A stretch of DNA of 64,000 bases from Aquirhabdus sp. (GTDB taxonomy: Bacteria; Pseudomonadota; Gammaproteobacteria; Pseudomonadales; Moraxellaceae), in the NCBI GenBank assembly GCA_030149815.1, contig JASLHI010000018.1, positions 24,843 through 88,842 on the forward strand, written 5' to 3'. The position numbers were made by a program, and so were the translations under genes. How positions within the stretch are numbered: position 1 is the stretch's first letter; each line of letters begins with the position of its first letter. The notes beneath the pieces were generated by a model. That model was given only the letters and a program-made list of their open reading frames with translations, searched no databases and was not told the DNA's origin. Of this stretch, positions 50,763-59,856 are shown piece after piece.

Positions 50763-51842
50763 ATGACCACCATCGATCCAAAAGCTCCAGTACTGATTAC
50801 AGGCGCAAGTGGCTATGTTGCAGGTTGGATTGTCAAAAATCTATTAGAGACAGGGCATACTGTGCATGCCACGGTCCGTGATCCTGCTAAAGCCAGTAGT
50901 GTTGCCCATCTACAAAAAATCGCCGATCACAGTACAGGCACATTGAAGCTATTCAAAGCTGATTTATTAGCGGATGGCGCATTTGATGAAGCGATGGCAG
51001 ATTGTGAGCTGGTAATTCACACGGCATCACCTTTTATTATTTCAGGTTTCACTGATGCACATGAAGCACTTGTCCGTCCTGCCTTGGAAGGCACTCGCAA
51101 TGTATTTGCATCTATTGAACGTACGCCGAGTGTCAAGCGTGTAGTGCTTACGTCGAGCGTGGTTGCAACATACGGCGATAATCAGGATGCGAGCAATTTG
51201 CCTAACAATACGCTGAATGAGTCACATTGGAATACGACCAGTAGTGTCGATCATCAGCCGTATAATTATTCTAAAGTTGTTGCAGAACGTGAGGCATGGA
51301 AATTACATGGTGAGCAACGTCAGCCAAATCGTTGGGACTTGGTCTGCGTCAATCCAGGCTTAGTGGTTGGCCCTGCACTCACGACCAATAGTATTTCAGC
51401 CAGTATCTCTACCCTGCAACAGTTTGGCGACGGGACGATGCGTTTTGGCGCACCGCATTTACTGACAGGTCTTGTCGATGTACGTGATGTTGCCGATGCG
51501 CATATCCGTGCAGGTTTCACACCTGAGGCTAATGGTCGATATATCATCTGTGGTGAAACGCTAAGCTTGTTGCAAATGGGTTCTGCGCTGCGTGAAAAGT
51601 ATGGGTCTAAATATCCATTTCCTCTGCTACCAGCACCAAAATTGGCTTTTTGGACGATTGCGCCTTTGTTTGGCATGACGCGTGATTTTGTGGCGCGTAA
51701 TGTCGGTCATAAAGTTGCGTTCGACAATGGTCGAAGCCAGCGTGATCTTAAAATGCAATATCGTGATGTTCGCGGCGCAATTTGTGAGCATTTTCAGCAG
51801 TTGATCGATGATGGTTTGATCAAGAAAAGTAAACGTGCATGA
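50763..51842 (+). CDS. NAD(P)-dependent aldehyde/ketone reductase, dihydroflavonol reductase-like
   Basis: An extended SDR of 359 aa. The cofactor motif is TGASGYVAGWIVKNLLETGH (about 13-32), then ATVRDPAKASS. HTASPF, TSSVVATYGDN and catalytic YNYSKVVAERE (near 166-176) follow, then VNPGLVVGPAL. This is the layout of aldehyde/dihydroflavonol-4-reductase-like enzymes, often acting on small aldehydes. AAGGA precedes the ATG. Pairing with the SDR upstream suggests linked aldehyde or ketone metabolism (inference). A strong bidirectional terminator follows. Confidence 0.87.
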   Translation: MTTIDPKAPVLITGASGYVAGWIVKNLLETGHTVHATVRDPAKASSVAHLQKIADHSTGTLKLFKADLLADGAFDEAMADCELVIHTASPFIISGFTDAHEALVRPALEGTRNVFASIERTPSVKRVVLTSSVVATYGDNQDASNLPNNTLNESHWNTTSSVDHQPYNYSKVVAEREAWKLHGEQRQPNRWDLVCVNPGLVVGPALTTNSISASISTLQQFGDGTMRFGAPHLLTGLVDVRDVADAHIRAGFTPEANGRYIICGETLSLLQMGSALREKYGSKYPFPLLPAPKLAFWTIAPLFGMTRDFVARNVGHKVAFDNGRSQRDLKMQYRDVRGAICEHFQQLIDDGLIKKSKRA

Positions 51843-51856
51843 CGTTAAAAAATGAG

Positions 51857-51891
51857 CATAAAAAAAGACGAGTTGATCGTCTTTTTTTATG
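51857..51891. terminator. Bidirectional terminator between the reductase and SPOR genes
   Basis: A perfect 15-bp stem (CATAAAAAAAGACGA with TCGTCTTTTTTTATG) around a GTTGA loop. With A and T tracts in the stem it can serve both converging transcripts. Confidence 0.9.
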
Positions 51892-51916
51892 TCCAAATCA
51901 CAATAAAGTCGATTGA

Positions 51917-52549
51917 TCAGTTACCTTGTTCGACGACTAAAGCGTCAATTCCGCTATCTTGCAGTTGTTTTTGTGCTTTCAAGGCTTCGCTTTTACTATT
52001 AAAAGGCCCCGAAATCACGCGATACCAATCCTGTCCATCACTAGTTGTATGGCGAACATCCGCAGGTAGCCCTGCTAATAGTACAGAAGCACGTTGCTTA
52101 TCCGCCTCATCTGATGACTGGAAGCTGTTGACCTGCAAAATATAATGGGTTTGAGCCGCTTTAGTCTGGGTTGATTTAGCGGTATCTGAGTCTGAATCAG
52201 ATGATGCAGAGTTTGCAGCATCGACTACGGGTGTTGATGGATCATCAGGGACAACATCAGGCACAGTCTGCGTTGGGATCGGCGTTACTTCTTGTTTAGG
52301 CAAGAGGTCATAAAACTGGAACTTAGCTGGTTTACCTGCGTCAGTGGCCTTTGGCGCAGAAGCGTCAGTTTGTGCTGCCGACTCATGCGAAGTCGGTTGC
52401 CATGGCTGCCAAAGGTACAGTAACGCAAGGCAGGTGAGTCCAAACAAGACACCAAAAACCGTCCATAACCAAGTCGGTACGAGCGGACCTCTGCGTTTTG
52501 CTGCTGCAGTAGGACGTTTGGTTGCTCCTCTAGGTTTTGTACCAAGCAC
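51917..52549 (-). CDS. SPOR-domain cell-division protein, FtsN-like
   Basis: A 210-residue bitopic protein: basic cytoplasmic N-terminus (KPRGATKRPTAAAKRR), one transmembrane helix (about 27-47, LWTVFGVLFGLTCLALLYLW), and a linker with KFQFYDLLPKQEV that resembles the FtsN essential segment. A low-complexity Asp/Ser/Ala region comes next, then a C-terminal SPOR domain (about 135-208, YILQVNSFQSSDEADKQRAS to IDALVVEQG) that binds denuded peptidoglycan at the septum. The start is GTG 52549 with AAGGA six to seven bases upstream. The argS-SPOR order is common in pseudomonads and relatives. Confidence 0.87.
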   Translation of the reverse strand: MLGTKPRGATKRPTAAAKRRGPLVPTWLWTVFGVLFGLTCLALLYLWQPWQPTSHESAAQTDASAPKATDAGKPAKFQFYDLLPKQEVTPIPTQTVPDVVPDDPSTPVVDAANSASSDSDSDTAKSTQTKAAQTHYILQVNSFQSSDEADKQRASVLLAGLPADVRHTTSDGQDWYRVISGPFNSKSEALKAQKQLQDSGIDALVVEQGN

Positions 52550-52635
52550 GATATTTTCCTTTTTTGATCTTATCCATCAAGGTGATTGATGGATATTACA
52601 TGACTCTTTGCGTAGATGCCCAACGATACGACCAA

Positions 52636-54426
52636 TTACATCGAAACAGGTGCAGAAACACCGAGTAATAGCAAACCGTTATGAATGACCTGACGAACCG
52701 AAACGCTCAGCAGTAAACGTGCTTGCATCAGTTCGACATCATCGCCAATGACTTTATGTTCGTTATACCAGCCGTGGAACAAGGATGCTAACTCTTTTAA
52801 GTAATTGCCGAGTTGATGTGGCTCATGCTGATTGGCAGAGTTTTTAAGTACGTCAGGATAAGCGGCAAGTTTTGCGAGTAATTCTGCTTCAACCGTTTCA
52901 ACCAAGCGTGAGGCTGCTGCGCGACCGATCTTGGCATCGAAGCTTTGACCCAAGCTTGCGACTTTTTCCAGCATACGATGCACACGCGCATGCGCGTATT
53001 GGATGTAATAGACTGCATTATCCTTGCTTTGAGAAACTGCCAAATCCAAGTCAAAGTCAATATGTTGTGCGCTCTTACGCATCACATAATAAAAACGAGC
53101 CGCATCATTACCCACTTCTTCACGTAGCTCGCGCAAGGTGACAAATGAACCTGAACGAGAGGACATTTGTACCGCAACGCCACTGCGCCAGAGGCTGACG
53201 AACTGCACCAGCAATACGGTCAGTTTTTCTGGATCATAGCCCAGTGCGCTAATCGCCGCTTTGACGCGTGCGATATAACCATGATGGTCTGCACCCCAGA
53301 TATCAACGATTTGGTCAAAGCCACGTTGATATTTGTTGAGATGGTAGGCGATGTCTGCCGCGAAATAAGTGGTTAAGCCGTTTTTACGCTGTACTACACG
53401 GTCTTTTTCATCACCAAAATCGGTTGAACGGAACCAGATGTTGCCATCTTTTTCATAGAGGAAGCCTTTATCTTGCAGAATTTCCAAGGCTTCGGTGATT
53501 TTGTCTTTTAACGTTGCTTCGCTAAACCATTGATCGAAACGCACACCAAATTCGCCGAGATCATCTTTGATGTCATCGAGAATTTCATTGAGCGCTTGTT
53601 GATGGAAAACTGCATAGCCTTCTGCGCCGAGCAGTTTTTGCGAGTTTTGGATTAGGCCGTCGATATGTTTTTCTTTGTCGCCTGACAAAATGGTTGGATT
53701 GCCTTCACTGTCTTTGTCACCGTAAAGCACATCGGCAGGAACGTTTTTGAACACATCTGCCACAGCGCGTTCAAAGACTTTGCCGTGTTTGTCGAGGATG
53801 TGTTGTGCGATATCGTAGACGTAGTCGCCTTTATAGGCGTTTTGCGGGAAGGTCAGTGTTTGTCCGCAACGTTCTAAATAACGCAAATAAGTACTGGTCG
53901 CCAGAATATCCATTTGGCGACCTGCGTCATTGACGTAGTATTCGCGTTGAACTTGATAACCTGTTGCTTCGAGCAAACGTGCCACGGTCATGCCGTATGC
54001 TGCACCGCGACCATGCCCAACATGGAGTGAGCTGGTTGGGTTGGCTGAAACGAATTCGACTTGGACGGTTTTACCTGCGTTCAGTGTGTTTTCACCGAAT
54101 GTATCCGCGCCTGCTGCGATTTGATCGAGGATGGCGAAGCGCTGATCGTCATTGAGGAAGAAGTTAATAAATCCTGGGCCTGCAATTTCTACTTTTAGGA
54201 TGCTATCGCTTGCTGGCAGTGCGCCGACAATTTTTTCTGCGAGATCGCGTGGTTTCGCGCCTGCGGCTTTTGCTGCGAGCATGGCGATGTTGGAGGCGAA
54301 ATCACCGTGGTTGCGATCTTTGGTGCGGCTGAGGCTGCTTTTGTCTTGCCAATCGGCGGGTAGTGTCCCGTCAGTTTTGAGTTGAGAGATGGCGGTTTCA
54401 AGAGCAGACTGGATAGCAGAATTCAT
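52636..54426 (-). CDS. argS: Arginyl-tRNA synthetase
   Basis: A class Ia synthetase charging tRNA-Arg. The N-terminal Add-1 domain covers about 1-110. The HIGH-like motif is in ANPTSSLHVGHGRGAAYGMT (near residue 135). YYVNDAGRQMDILATS and DIAYHLNKYQRGFDQIVDIW (with WGADHHGY) follow. The KMSKS position reads MSSRSGSFVTL, as is usual for ArgRS. The anticodon-binding DALR domain ends RQVIHNGLLLLGVSAPVSM. Length 596 aa is normal. The SPOR gene follows after 86 bases. Confidence 0.97.
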   Translation of the reverse strand: MNSAIQSALETAISQLKTDGTLPADWQDKSSLSRTKDRNHGDFASNIAMLAAKAAGAKPRDLAEKIVGALPASDSILKVEIAGPGFINFFLNDDQRFAILDQIAAGADTFGENTLNAGKTVQVEFVSANPTSSLHVGHGRGAAYGMTVARLLEATGYQVQREYYVNDAGRQMDILATSTYLRYLERCGQTLTFPQNAYKGDYVYDIAQHILDKHGKVFERAVADVFKNVPADVLYGDKDSEGNPTILSGDKEKHIDGLIQNSQKLLGAEGYAVFHQQALNEILDDIKDDLGEFGVRFDQWFSEATLKDKITEALEILQDKGFLYEKDGNIWFRSTDFGDEKDRVVQRKNGLTTYFAADIAYHLNKYQRGFDQIVDIWGADHHGYIARVKAAISALGYDPEKLTVLLVQFVSLWRSGVAVQMSSRSGSFVTLRELREEVGNDAARFYYVMRKSAQHIDFDLDLAVSQSKDNAVYYIQYAHARVHRMLEKVASLGQSFDAKIGRAAASRLVETVEAELLAKLAAYPDVLKNSANQHEPHQLGNYLKELASLFHGWYNEHKVIGDDVELMQARLLLSVSVRQVIHNGLLLLGVSAPVSM

Positions 54427-54614
54427 GGCGATAGCTTAGTAATGCGGCAAAACGAGTAATATAGCAGAGCAGGGCGGCGCAACAAATGCTTATTGGTCGT
54501 TTTTGTTAGACAAGTTCGTGAAGGTGATAGGAGGGGCATAGATTTGAGTTTCGTAAATAATAAATCTTAGGGTGCATTTCAGTATTTGAGCAAGTGAGCA
54601 ACCTATGGATTAAT

Positions 54615-55475
54615 TCAAGGGTAAAAGCCTAGATTGTCTTTCATGAAATTTAAGTGAGGATCAACACGTTCAGCGGGCTGTTCTACTACTGACAATAAGC
54701 ACAACTCCTCAATTGCATTGATCATTTGTAAGATAAGCAATATTAAGTTTGGCAAGCCCATACAGTTTAAGCTTTGATTTCTTTGAATGTCGGTATATTT
54801 GATCGGACCGATTGATAAATTATCCATATTTTTGTTTGAAAATCCGTTGTTATGCAAAGAGTTTCTAATAAGAGTTAGATACTCAAAAGCTTTTAGATAA
54901 GGAAGTTTGGCACTGCTTGGTTCTGTGAAATCAGCTTCTGACGCACTCATGCTATTTGGAAGAAGCGATTTTAGTTCCTTCATTATGTTATTTCGAGTTT
55001 TTCCTGAATTTTCAATGTTAAAGTGCTTAAGTAAATTGGAGAAGTGATCCACTTTTCTCTGACCTGACTGGGTTATATTGTGTATTTCGGATAGTTGGCT
55101 GATAAAGTAATCAATTGAAAAATACACAGAATCCAAGAAACCAATTCTATTTTGAACTTCTCTCTGAATTGAAATATGAGAAATCCCTAAACCTTTTGAG
55201 TAGCCGTGCTCCTCTACTCTTGATGCAAATATCTCATAAAGGTTAGAGGATGAAATCAAATTTTGTTCATACCACAAAGTAGCGCTTTCTATCCTAAAAA
55301 GGACCATAAGTCTTACGTCTGTACCTGCGTATGTCCCTTGGTCTATCCATGATGTTGCGTACTTAAGCGATGAAAATCGATTGAATAATATTGATAGCCA
55401 TTCGATTGAGTCGTAGCTATTGCCGCCAACTTCGTACGAGTTAACTGATTTTATCAGTTTAAGAGTTTCGTTCAC
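54615..55475 (-). CDS. Unrecognised 286-residue protein, AT-rich gene
   Basis: I do not recognise this family. It is a soluble, mostly helical-looking protein from GTG 55475, with GGGA about nine bases upstream. It begins MNETLKLIKSVNSYEVGGNS. The segment YLTLIRNSLHNNGF (near 195-208) resembles the Arg-Asn...His motif of HEPN-type RNases, but the spacing (R-x3-H) is not the classical one, so this is only a lead. No signal peptide or membrane helix is seen. Base composition is more AT-rich than argS and znuB beside it. It has no operon partner, which together suggests an acquired accessory gene. Confidence 0.65.
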   Translation of the reverse strand: MNETLKLIKSVNSYEVGGNSYDSIEWLSILFNRFSSLKYATSWIDQGTYAGTDVRLMVLFRIESATLWYEQNLISSSNLYEIFASRVEEHGYSKGLGISHISIQREVQNRIGFLDSVYFSIDYFISQLSEIHNITQSGQRKVDHFSNLLKHFNIENSGKTRNNIMKELKSLLPNSMSASEADFTEPSSAKLPYLKAFEYLTLIRNSLHNNGFSNKNMDNLSIGPIKYTDIQRNQSLNCMGLPNLILLILQMINAIEELCLLSVVEQPAERVDPHLNFMKDNLGFYP

Positions 55476-55670
55476 TTTGCATTTCCCTAACTACTCTTAT
55501 GCGGCAGTAGTAGCATATAAGCTCCCAATTTCTGCTTCATAAGCTAACTTGTTTGATTTAAAAATATAAAAAACTTAACTATTGTATTTCAAAAAATTAT
55601 TGTTGAATAATGACATGACGAGGATCGAAGGTCGGAGTGCCTGTACACATGTACTTATTGGTCACGCTCA

Positions 55671-56486
55671 TCAAACAACCTGTCGCACCCTTCGTTTCGC
55701 CTTCACCCTCTGCCCCACAAACAACACCCCAAACACCAACGCCATCACCAACACAATCGAAGCACCAGTTGCGATATTCAACCAAACGCTACCCCACAAA
55801 CCACCCGCAATCCCAATCTGCGCAAAAACAAACGCCAGTCCGACCATGTGATACGGTGAACGCGCCCAGAGTCGTGCGGTCAAAGCAGGAATTACCAGCA
55901 GCGCGCCCATGAGCAGCGTGCCGACTGCTTTCAGTGCCAGTACTGTAAACAACGCCAAAATCAACATAAAAATCAAACGTTGACCGCCAGCGTGAACACC
56001 TTCACTGGCTGCCATATCAGCATCAATTGCTAGACGAAGCTGAAATTTCCAGTTCCAGACCAGTATGCCGACTCCCGCAATAATCGCGGTCAGCAAAATC
56101 GGTAGATCTGACCAATTTAAAGCCAGCAAATCACCAAACAAATAGCCAATTAATTCAGGACGTAATGCAGGAATTTGATTTACAAGTAATAAACCACTAC
56201 ACAATAACGCAGAGGAGCAAAGCGCCAGCAGCGCATCGGTCGGTAAGCGACGATCTTGTAGAACCCACAAAATCAACACTAAAAGACCTGAAATGCTAAG
56301 GACGCCAGCCCAATAAGGTAACGCCAATAATCCAGCGATTGCCACGCCGAGCAATGTGCCATGCGCGAGTGTATCGGCAAAGAAAGACATGCGCCGCCAG
56401 AGCATTAAACAACCGAGTGGTGCAGTCAGAAAAACCAATAATGCGCCCATTGTCCATGCAGGGGCGAGTAGGCTGATGTACTCCAT
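55671..56486 (-). CDS. znuB: Zinc ABC transporter permease ZnuB
   Basis: The membrane channel of the high-affinity zinc importer. A 271-residue ABC-3 family permease with about seven to eight hydrophobic helices. The cytoplasmic loop that contacts ZnuC has FFADTLAHGTLLGVAIAGLL (about 35-54). EGVHAGGQRLIFMLILALFT and KAVGTLLMGALLVIPALTARL follow. Its start overlaps the znuC stop by one base (56486). The stop is followed by 195 bases without a recognised feature before the unrecognised gene. Confidence 0.94.
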   Translation of the reverse strand: MEYISLLAPAWTMGALLVFLTAPLGCLMLWRRMSFFADTLAHGTLLGVAIAGLLALPYWAGVLSISGLLVLILWVLQDRRLPTDALLALCSSALLCSGLLLVNQIPALRPELIGYLFGDLLALNWSDLPILLTAIIAGVGILVWNWKFQLRLAIDADMAASEGVHAGGQRLIFMLILALFTVLALKAVGTLLMGALLVIPALTARLWARSPYHMVGLAFVFAQIGIAGGLWGSVWLNIATGASIVLVMALVFGVLFVGQRVKAKRRVRQVV

Positions 56487-57361
56487 TATTGGTCAGTCTC
56501 TTTTAAAGGGGTGTCCAGCAAGTCGATTGCGACTTCGGGATGAATATGTGGTAAGTCGTGCGCATGATCGCAGTTTGCATGATCGTGATGGTGCTCATGG
56601 TGCAAATCCTCATGACGACAATGATCATGGTGATGCTCATATGGCACACGCTCAGTGCCAAAAATTGCTTGATAAGCAGGGTCTTTGAGTACGTTGGCTG
56701 GCGTACCGCTACAGCAAATATGGTGATTGAGGCAAATCACACGCTGCGTACCTTGCATCACCCACTGCAAATCATGCGACACCATGAGCACCGCGCAGCC
56801 ATAGCGTTCAGGCAGCGTGCGCACATACGCGTACAGCTCTTCTTCAGAATGAATATCCAAGCCCTGCATCGGCTCATCGAGTACCAATAAATTCGGACGA
56901 ATCAAGAGTGCGCGAGCCAATAGAACCCGCTGACGTTCGCCACCCGATAAGTCTTGAACATCGCGATTCAACAAATTTGCTGATCCTGTTTCTTCCAAAA
57001 TCTGATTGCGGAAGTCAGATGTGGTGCGAATGAGATCAAACAGATCCCGCACACGCAGCGGCATACTCTTGGATAAATGAAAGCGCTGCGGGACATAACC
57101 AATTTTTAACTCGCCATGAATCTGTCTTGAGCCGCTACTTGGTTTTTGTAGTCCGAGAACGACTTTGACGAGAGTCGATTTTCCCGCACCGTTTGGACCG
57201 ATTAAACTGACGATTTCTTGTGGTGCAATCGCCAGAGAGACGTTATTGAGCACTAATCGTTGATCGAAACGCACGGAAACTTGATCGATTGTAATCAATG
57301 GTGCTGGTGATGCGGGGAGTACGACAGCATCGTGTTGATGCGCTGTGATCGGTTTATTCAT
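56486..57361 (-). CDS. znuC: Zinc ABC transporter ATP-binding protein ZnuC, His-rich tail
   Basis: The ATPase that powers zinc uptake through ZnuB. Walker A is GPNGAGKST (about 52-60), the Q-loop region GYVPQRFHLSKSMPLRVRDL follows, and the signature is DLSGGERQRVLLARALL. Walker B is LLVLDEPMQGLD, with the H-loop in VSHDLQW. After the ATPase core comes a His/Asp/Glu-rich tail (about 240-285, YEHHHDHCRHEDLHHEHHHD onward), probably a zinc-binding region. I start it at ATG 57361 (MNKPITAHQH), overlapping the zur stop by eight bases (ATGAATAA). The frame is open to 57487 inside zur, but that part is not ZnuC. Confidence 0.94.
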   Translation of the reverse strand: MNKPITAHQHDAVVLPASPAPLITIDQVSVRFDQRLVLNNVSLAIAPQEIVSLIGPNGAGKSTLVKVVLGLQKPSSGSRQIHGELKIGYVPQRFHLSKSMPLRVRDLFDLIRTTSDFRNQILEETGSANLLNRDVQDLSGGERQRVLLARALLIRPNLLVLDEPMQGLDIHSEEELYAYVRTLPERYGCAVLMVSHDLQWVMQGTQRVICLNHHICCSGTPANVLKDPAYQAIFGTERVPYEHHHDHCRHEDLHHEHHHDHANCDHAHDLPHIHPEVAIDLLDTPLKETDQ

Positions 57362-58019
57362 GATTTTTTCTACGTTTTTTCTGATTTTTCTCGGCGGAGT
57401 CATGGGATGGTTTGACTCTTTGAGAAGTTGTATATTGTTCCGAAGTCGATTCGTGCTGACAAGATACACATAAGCCCGCGATTTCAATGGTGGTTTGTTT
57501 GACTAGAAAGCCACCTTGTTGCGCGATCATCTGTAAGCTGTTTTGTAAATTCAACGATTCAGCTTCATCGACACGATGACAGCGCTGGCAAATTAAAAAT
57601 GCCGCTTGATGTCCATTGCGTGGATGGCAGCACGGTACAAACGCATTAATAGACGTGAGTCGGTGAATAAAACCTTGTTCCAACAAAAAGTCTAATGAGC
57701 GATAAACTGTAGGTGGAGCAGGTGGCCGACCTTGATGTGCCATTTTGGCGAGTAAATCATAAGCACCCACGGGTTTCGGTGCTTGTAATATTAAACTAAG
57801 TACGTCGCTACGCAGCGTAGTCCAGCGCACGCCACGGCGTTGACACTCTTGCTCAGCGTCAGCGATTCGCCGTGCAATTGAATGTGTATGTGTGTCGTGA
57901 ACGCTATTGTCATGGCTATGCTGCGTGATACTGTGATCGTGGCTGTGATGCGTGTATCCGCAAGACGCAGCATCATGCGTAGCAGTCTGAAGTGGGGTAA
58001 ATGATATGTCTTTATTCAT
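57354..58019 (-). CDS. zur: Zinc uptake regulator Zur (Fur family), His-rich N-terminus
   Basis: A zinc-sensing repressor of the znu genes. The first 50 residues carry a His-rich region (THHSHDHSITQHSHDNSVHD), unusual for Zur. A winged-helix domain follows (RRGVRWTTLRSDVLSLILQA, PPAPPTVYRSLDFLLEQGFI, about 58-125). The C-terminal metal domain has FLICQRCHRVDE and GLCVSCQH, two CxxC pairs for the structural zinc. The HPRNGHQAAFL segment belongs to the regulatory site. It is first in the zur-znuC-znuB operon and faces znuA across a probable Zur box, so it is probably autoregulated. Confidence 0.92.
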   Translation of the reverse strand: MNKDISFTPLQTATHDAASCGYTHHSHDHSITQHSHDNSVHDTHTHSIARRIADAEQECQRRGVRWTTLRSDVLSLILQAPKPVGAYDLLAKMAHQGRPPAPPTVYRSLDFLLEQGFIHRLTSINAFVPCCHPRNGHQAAFLICQRCHRVDEAESLNLQNSLQMIAQQGGFLVKQTTIEIAGLCVSCQHESTSEQYTTSQRVKPSHDSAEKNQKKRRKNHE

Positions 58020-58087
58020 ATTCTTATCACGACCAATGTTTGTTGAGCAATACGAGAGTTAGGTGCGCTGTGAGCTACGCAAATATA

Positions 58088-58104
58088 ATGTAATAGTGTA
58101 ACAT
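58088..58104. promoter_or_regulatory. Probable Zur box between zur and znuA
   Basis: The imperfect palindrome ATGTAATAGTGTAACAT resembles the gammaproteobacterial Zur consensus (ATGTTATA-TATAACAT core). It lies 68 bases upstream of zur and about 36 bases upstream of znuA, where it could control both directions. Confidence 0.65.
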
Positions 58105-58139
58105 ATTCGGTCAGTTTTGAAATTATGCTTGGCGCGCTC

Positions 58140-58985
58140 ATGTTTTCTCTGCATCGTCTGTTGGCTTCGGTTGTAATTGCAATATTAACTTGCCTTACGC
58201 AAGCACAAGCTGGGATTTTGGTTGCGAGTACACATCCACTGTATTTAATTGCCAAAGCAGTGACGATGGGTGTTGAGAATCCAGTGCTGTTATTGCCACC
58301 TGCATCGAGTGGACATGATATTAATCTGCGCCCGTCAGATCGTTTGTTGCTCAAGCAGTCTGATTTTGTCATTTGGTTTGGTCGTGATTACGAAGCACCG
58401 TTGTATGATTTATTGGCAAATCAACAGAATGCTATCTCTTTATTTGATTTAAAAATCTTCCGTCGTTTACCGCTCCGAGATCTAAAAGGAGGGGCGATTC
58501 CTCAATCGCTTGACCCACATATCTGGTTAGATCCTGACAATGCCATCACTATTGCCAATTACATTGCTTTGGTTCGCAGTCGACAATTCCCCGCGCATGC
58601 GACGCAATATCAGCATAATGCTCAGCGCTTTGCGGAACAATTACGAGCCGCTGTGGCTGCCGAGAAGTCTCAGACCTCTAGATCCTATTGGGCATATCAC
58701 GATGCCTACCATTACTTAGAGTCATCGTTAAACTTTAAATTCGCGGGTGCATTGACTGCAGATCCTGAGTTACCACCGAGTATTGGGCAACTCATCTGGC
58801 TGAACCAAAACCGACCCCATGCAGAAAGTATGTGCTTGTTTGCAGAGCGTCAGCCAACAGTCGCATTGACTAGTAAATTAAGTCCAATTCACTATTATCC
58901 AATTGATGAAGTGATGGCAAATTCCACGGATTTTGTCCAAGGCTGGCAATTTCTGGCGCATCGTTTGGAAGAGTGTAAACGTTAG
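58140..58985 (+). CDS. znuA: Zinc ABC transporter substrate-binding protein ZnuA
   Basis: The periplasmic zinc receptor feeding ZnuB/ZnuC. A signal peptide (about 1-24, MFSLHRLLASVVIAILTCLT, then QAQA) precedes a cluster A-I binding-protein fold. Likely metal ligands are the His residues in STHPLYLIAKAV, LDPHIWLDPDN and YHDAYHYLE. GHDINLRPSDR matches the usual 'PHDYELRPSD' block. The His/Asp-rich flexible loop seen in many ZnuA proteins before the DPHxWL block is absent. ATG 58140 gives a clean signal peptide, and ATG 58125 adds five residues. It is divergent from zur. Confidence 0.9.
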   Translation: MFSLHRLLASVVIAILTCLTQAQAGILVASTHPLYLIAKAVTMGVENPVLLLPPASSGHDINLRPSDRLLLKQSDFVIWFGRDYEAPLYDLLANQQNAISLFDLKIFRRLPLRDLKGGAIPQSLDPHIWLDPDNAITIANYIALVRSRQFPAHATQYQHNAQRFAEQLRAAVAAEKSQTSRSYWAYHDAYHYLESSLNFKFAGALTADPELPPSIGQLIWLNQNRPHAESMCLFAERQPTVALTSKLSPIHYYPIDEVMANSTDFVQGWQFLAHRLEECKR

Positions 58986-59153
58986 AGGGCGCATCCAAAA
59001 AAACGCACGCGTATTTTAATAAAAAATCAATCATTTTCTTGCTTACCCTTGCAACAAACCTGACACATAACTATAATGAGCGCGCCCTAATTTGGTGAAA
59101 TTTTGTCCAAAACGATTTTTTGTCAAAACTGTCAAATGTCGCAGTGCGGATGA

Positions 59154-59555
59154 ATGTTGCGTATGAGTAAGCCTAGTCCATTGATACAGCGTGAATTTCC
59201 TGTTGGGTTGGTTCTGGCTCAGGCGTGTATTATTCCTTGTGCGGGATTGATTGCTTGGCAACTTTTTGGTGTTCTAGCTGCAAAAAGTGCGGCGATTGGT
59301 GCGCTGATTGGTTGGTTAGGAAGTGGTTACGCCGCATGGAAATCATTTCGTTTTGGTGGAAATGGTCAACTCATGTTGGCGAGCTTTTACCAAGGTGTGA
59401 TTGGTAAGTTCGTGATTGTGATTGCTGGGTTCTTTATCGCATTTCGGACAATCAATCCTTTGTCAGCAAGTGCGCTATTTGCAGGCTTTGCGGTGATACA
59501 AGCGATGGCTTGGGCATACCCAGTTTGGCTTGGACAGGCGTCAAGAAAGTCGTAG
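59154..59555 (+). CDS. atpI: ATP synthase subunit I (AtpI)
   Basis: A small membrane protein at the head of the atp operon, thought to help assemble the c-ring. It has 133 residues and four hydrophobic segments: IPCAGLIAWQLFGVLAAKSA, AIGALIGWLGSGYAAW, FVIVIAGFFIAFR and SASALFAGFAVIQAMAWAYP. SFYQGVIGKFVIVI between helices 2 and 3 is typical of the family. Starts at 59154 and 59163 are both possible, and CGGA lies just upstream. It is followed by an unusually long 301-base gap before atpB. Confidence 0.85.
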   Translation: MLRMSKPSPLIQREFPVGLVLAQACIIPCAGLIAWQLFGVLAAKSAAIGALIGWLGSGYAAWKSFRFGGNGQLMLASFYQGVIGKFVIVIAGFFIAFRTINPLSASALFAGFAVIQAMAWAYPVWLGQASRKS

Positions 59556-59856
59556 CTCATACAGCTAGAAAGTTTGGATTGATGCTTTTTTAACTGTTTT
59601 TTCATCGAAATGTCTTTAAAAACGATGAAAATAGGTGTTGTAGTGTTTAGAGTATTTTGGCGTTGATTCTTTGTGAAAGAACAATTTGGTCAAAAGAAAG
59701 AAGTAATGCGACATTGTGAGTTCGACGAATCGTCGATTTAATCAGTGCGCTTTTAGAATTCGAGTTTTGATTTAGGTATGCTGGTTTGTCCGATTGACGA
59801 CTAGGTACAAAATTTTTTGCTTTTATATTAACTTTAGTCTTTATTAGGTGTGCCCA
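59556..59856 (+). other. Long atpI-atpB spacer with inverted repeats
   Basis: No credible gene lies in these 301 bases; an opposing 88-residue frame has no family features. Two inverted repeats are visible: TTTTCATCG/CGATGAAAA (59599-59607 with 59633-59641) and TCGACGA-A-TCGTCGA (59722-59736). An AGG ribosome binding site precedes atpB. The spacer could hold a promoter, an RNA-processing site or a translation-control element, and the sequence does not decide. Confidence 0.5.
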
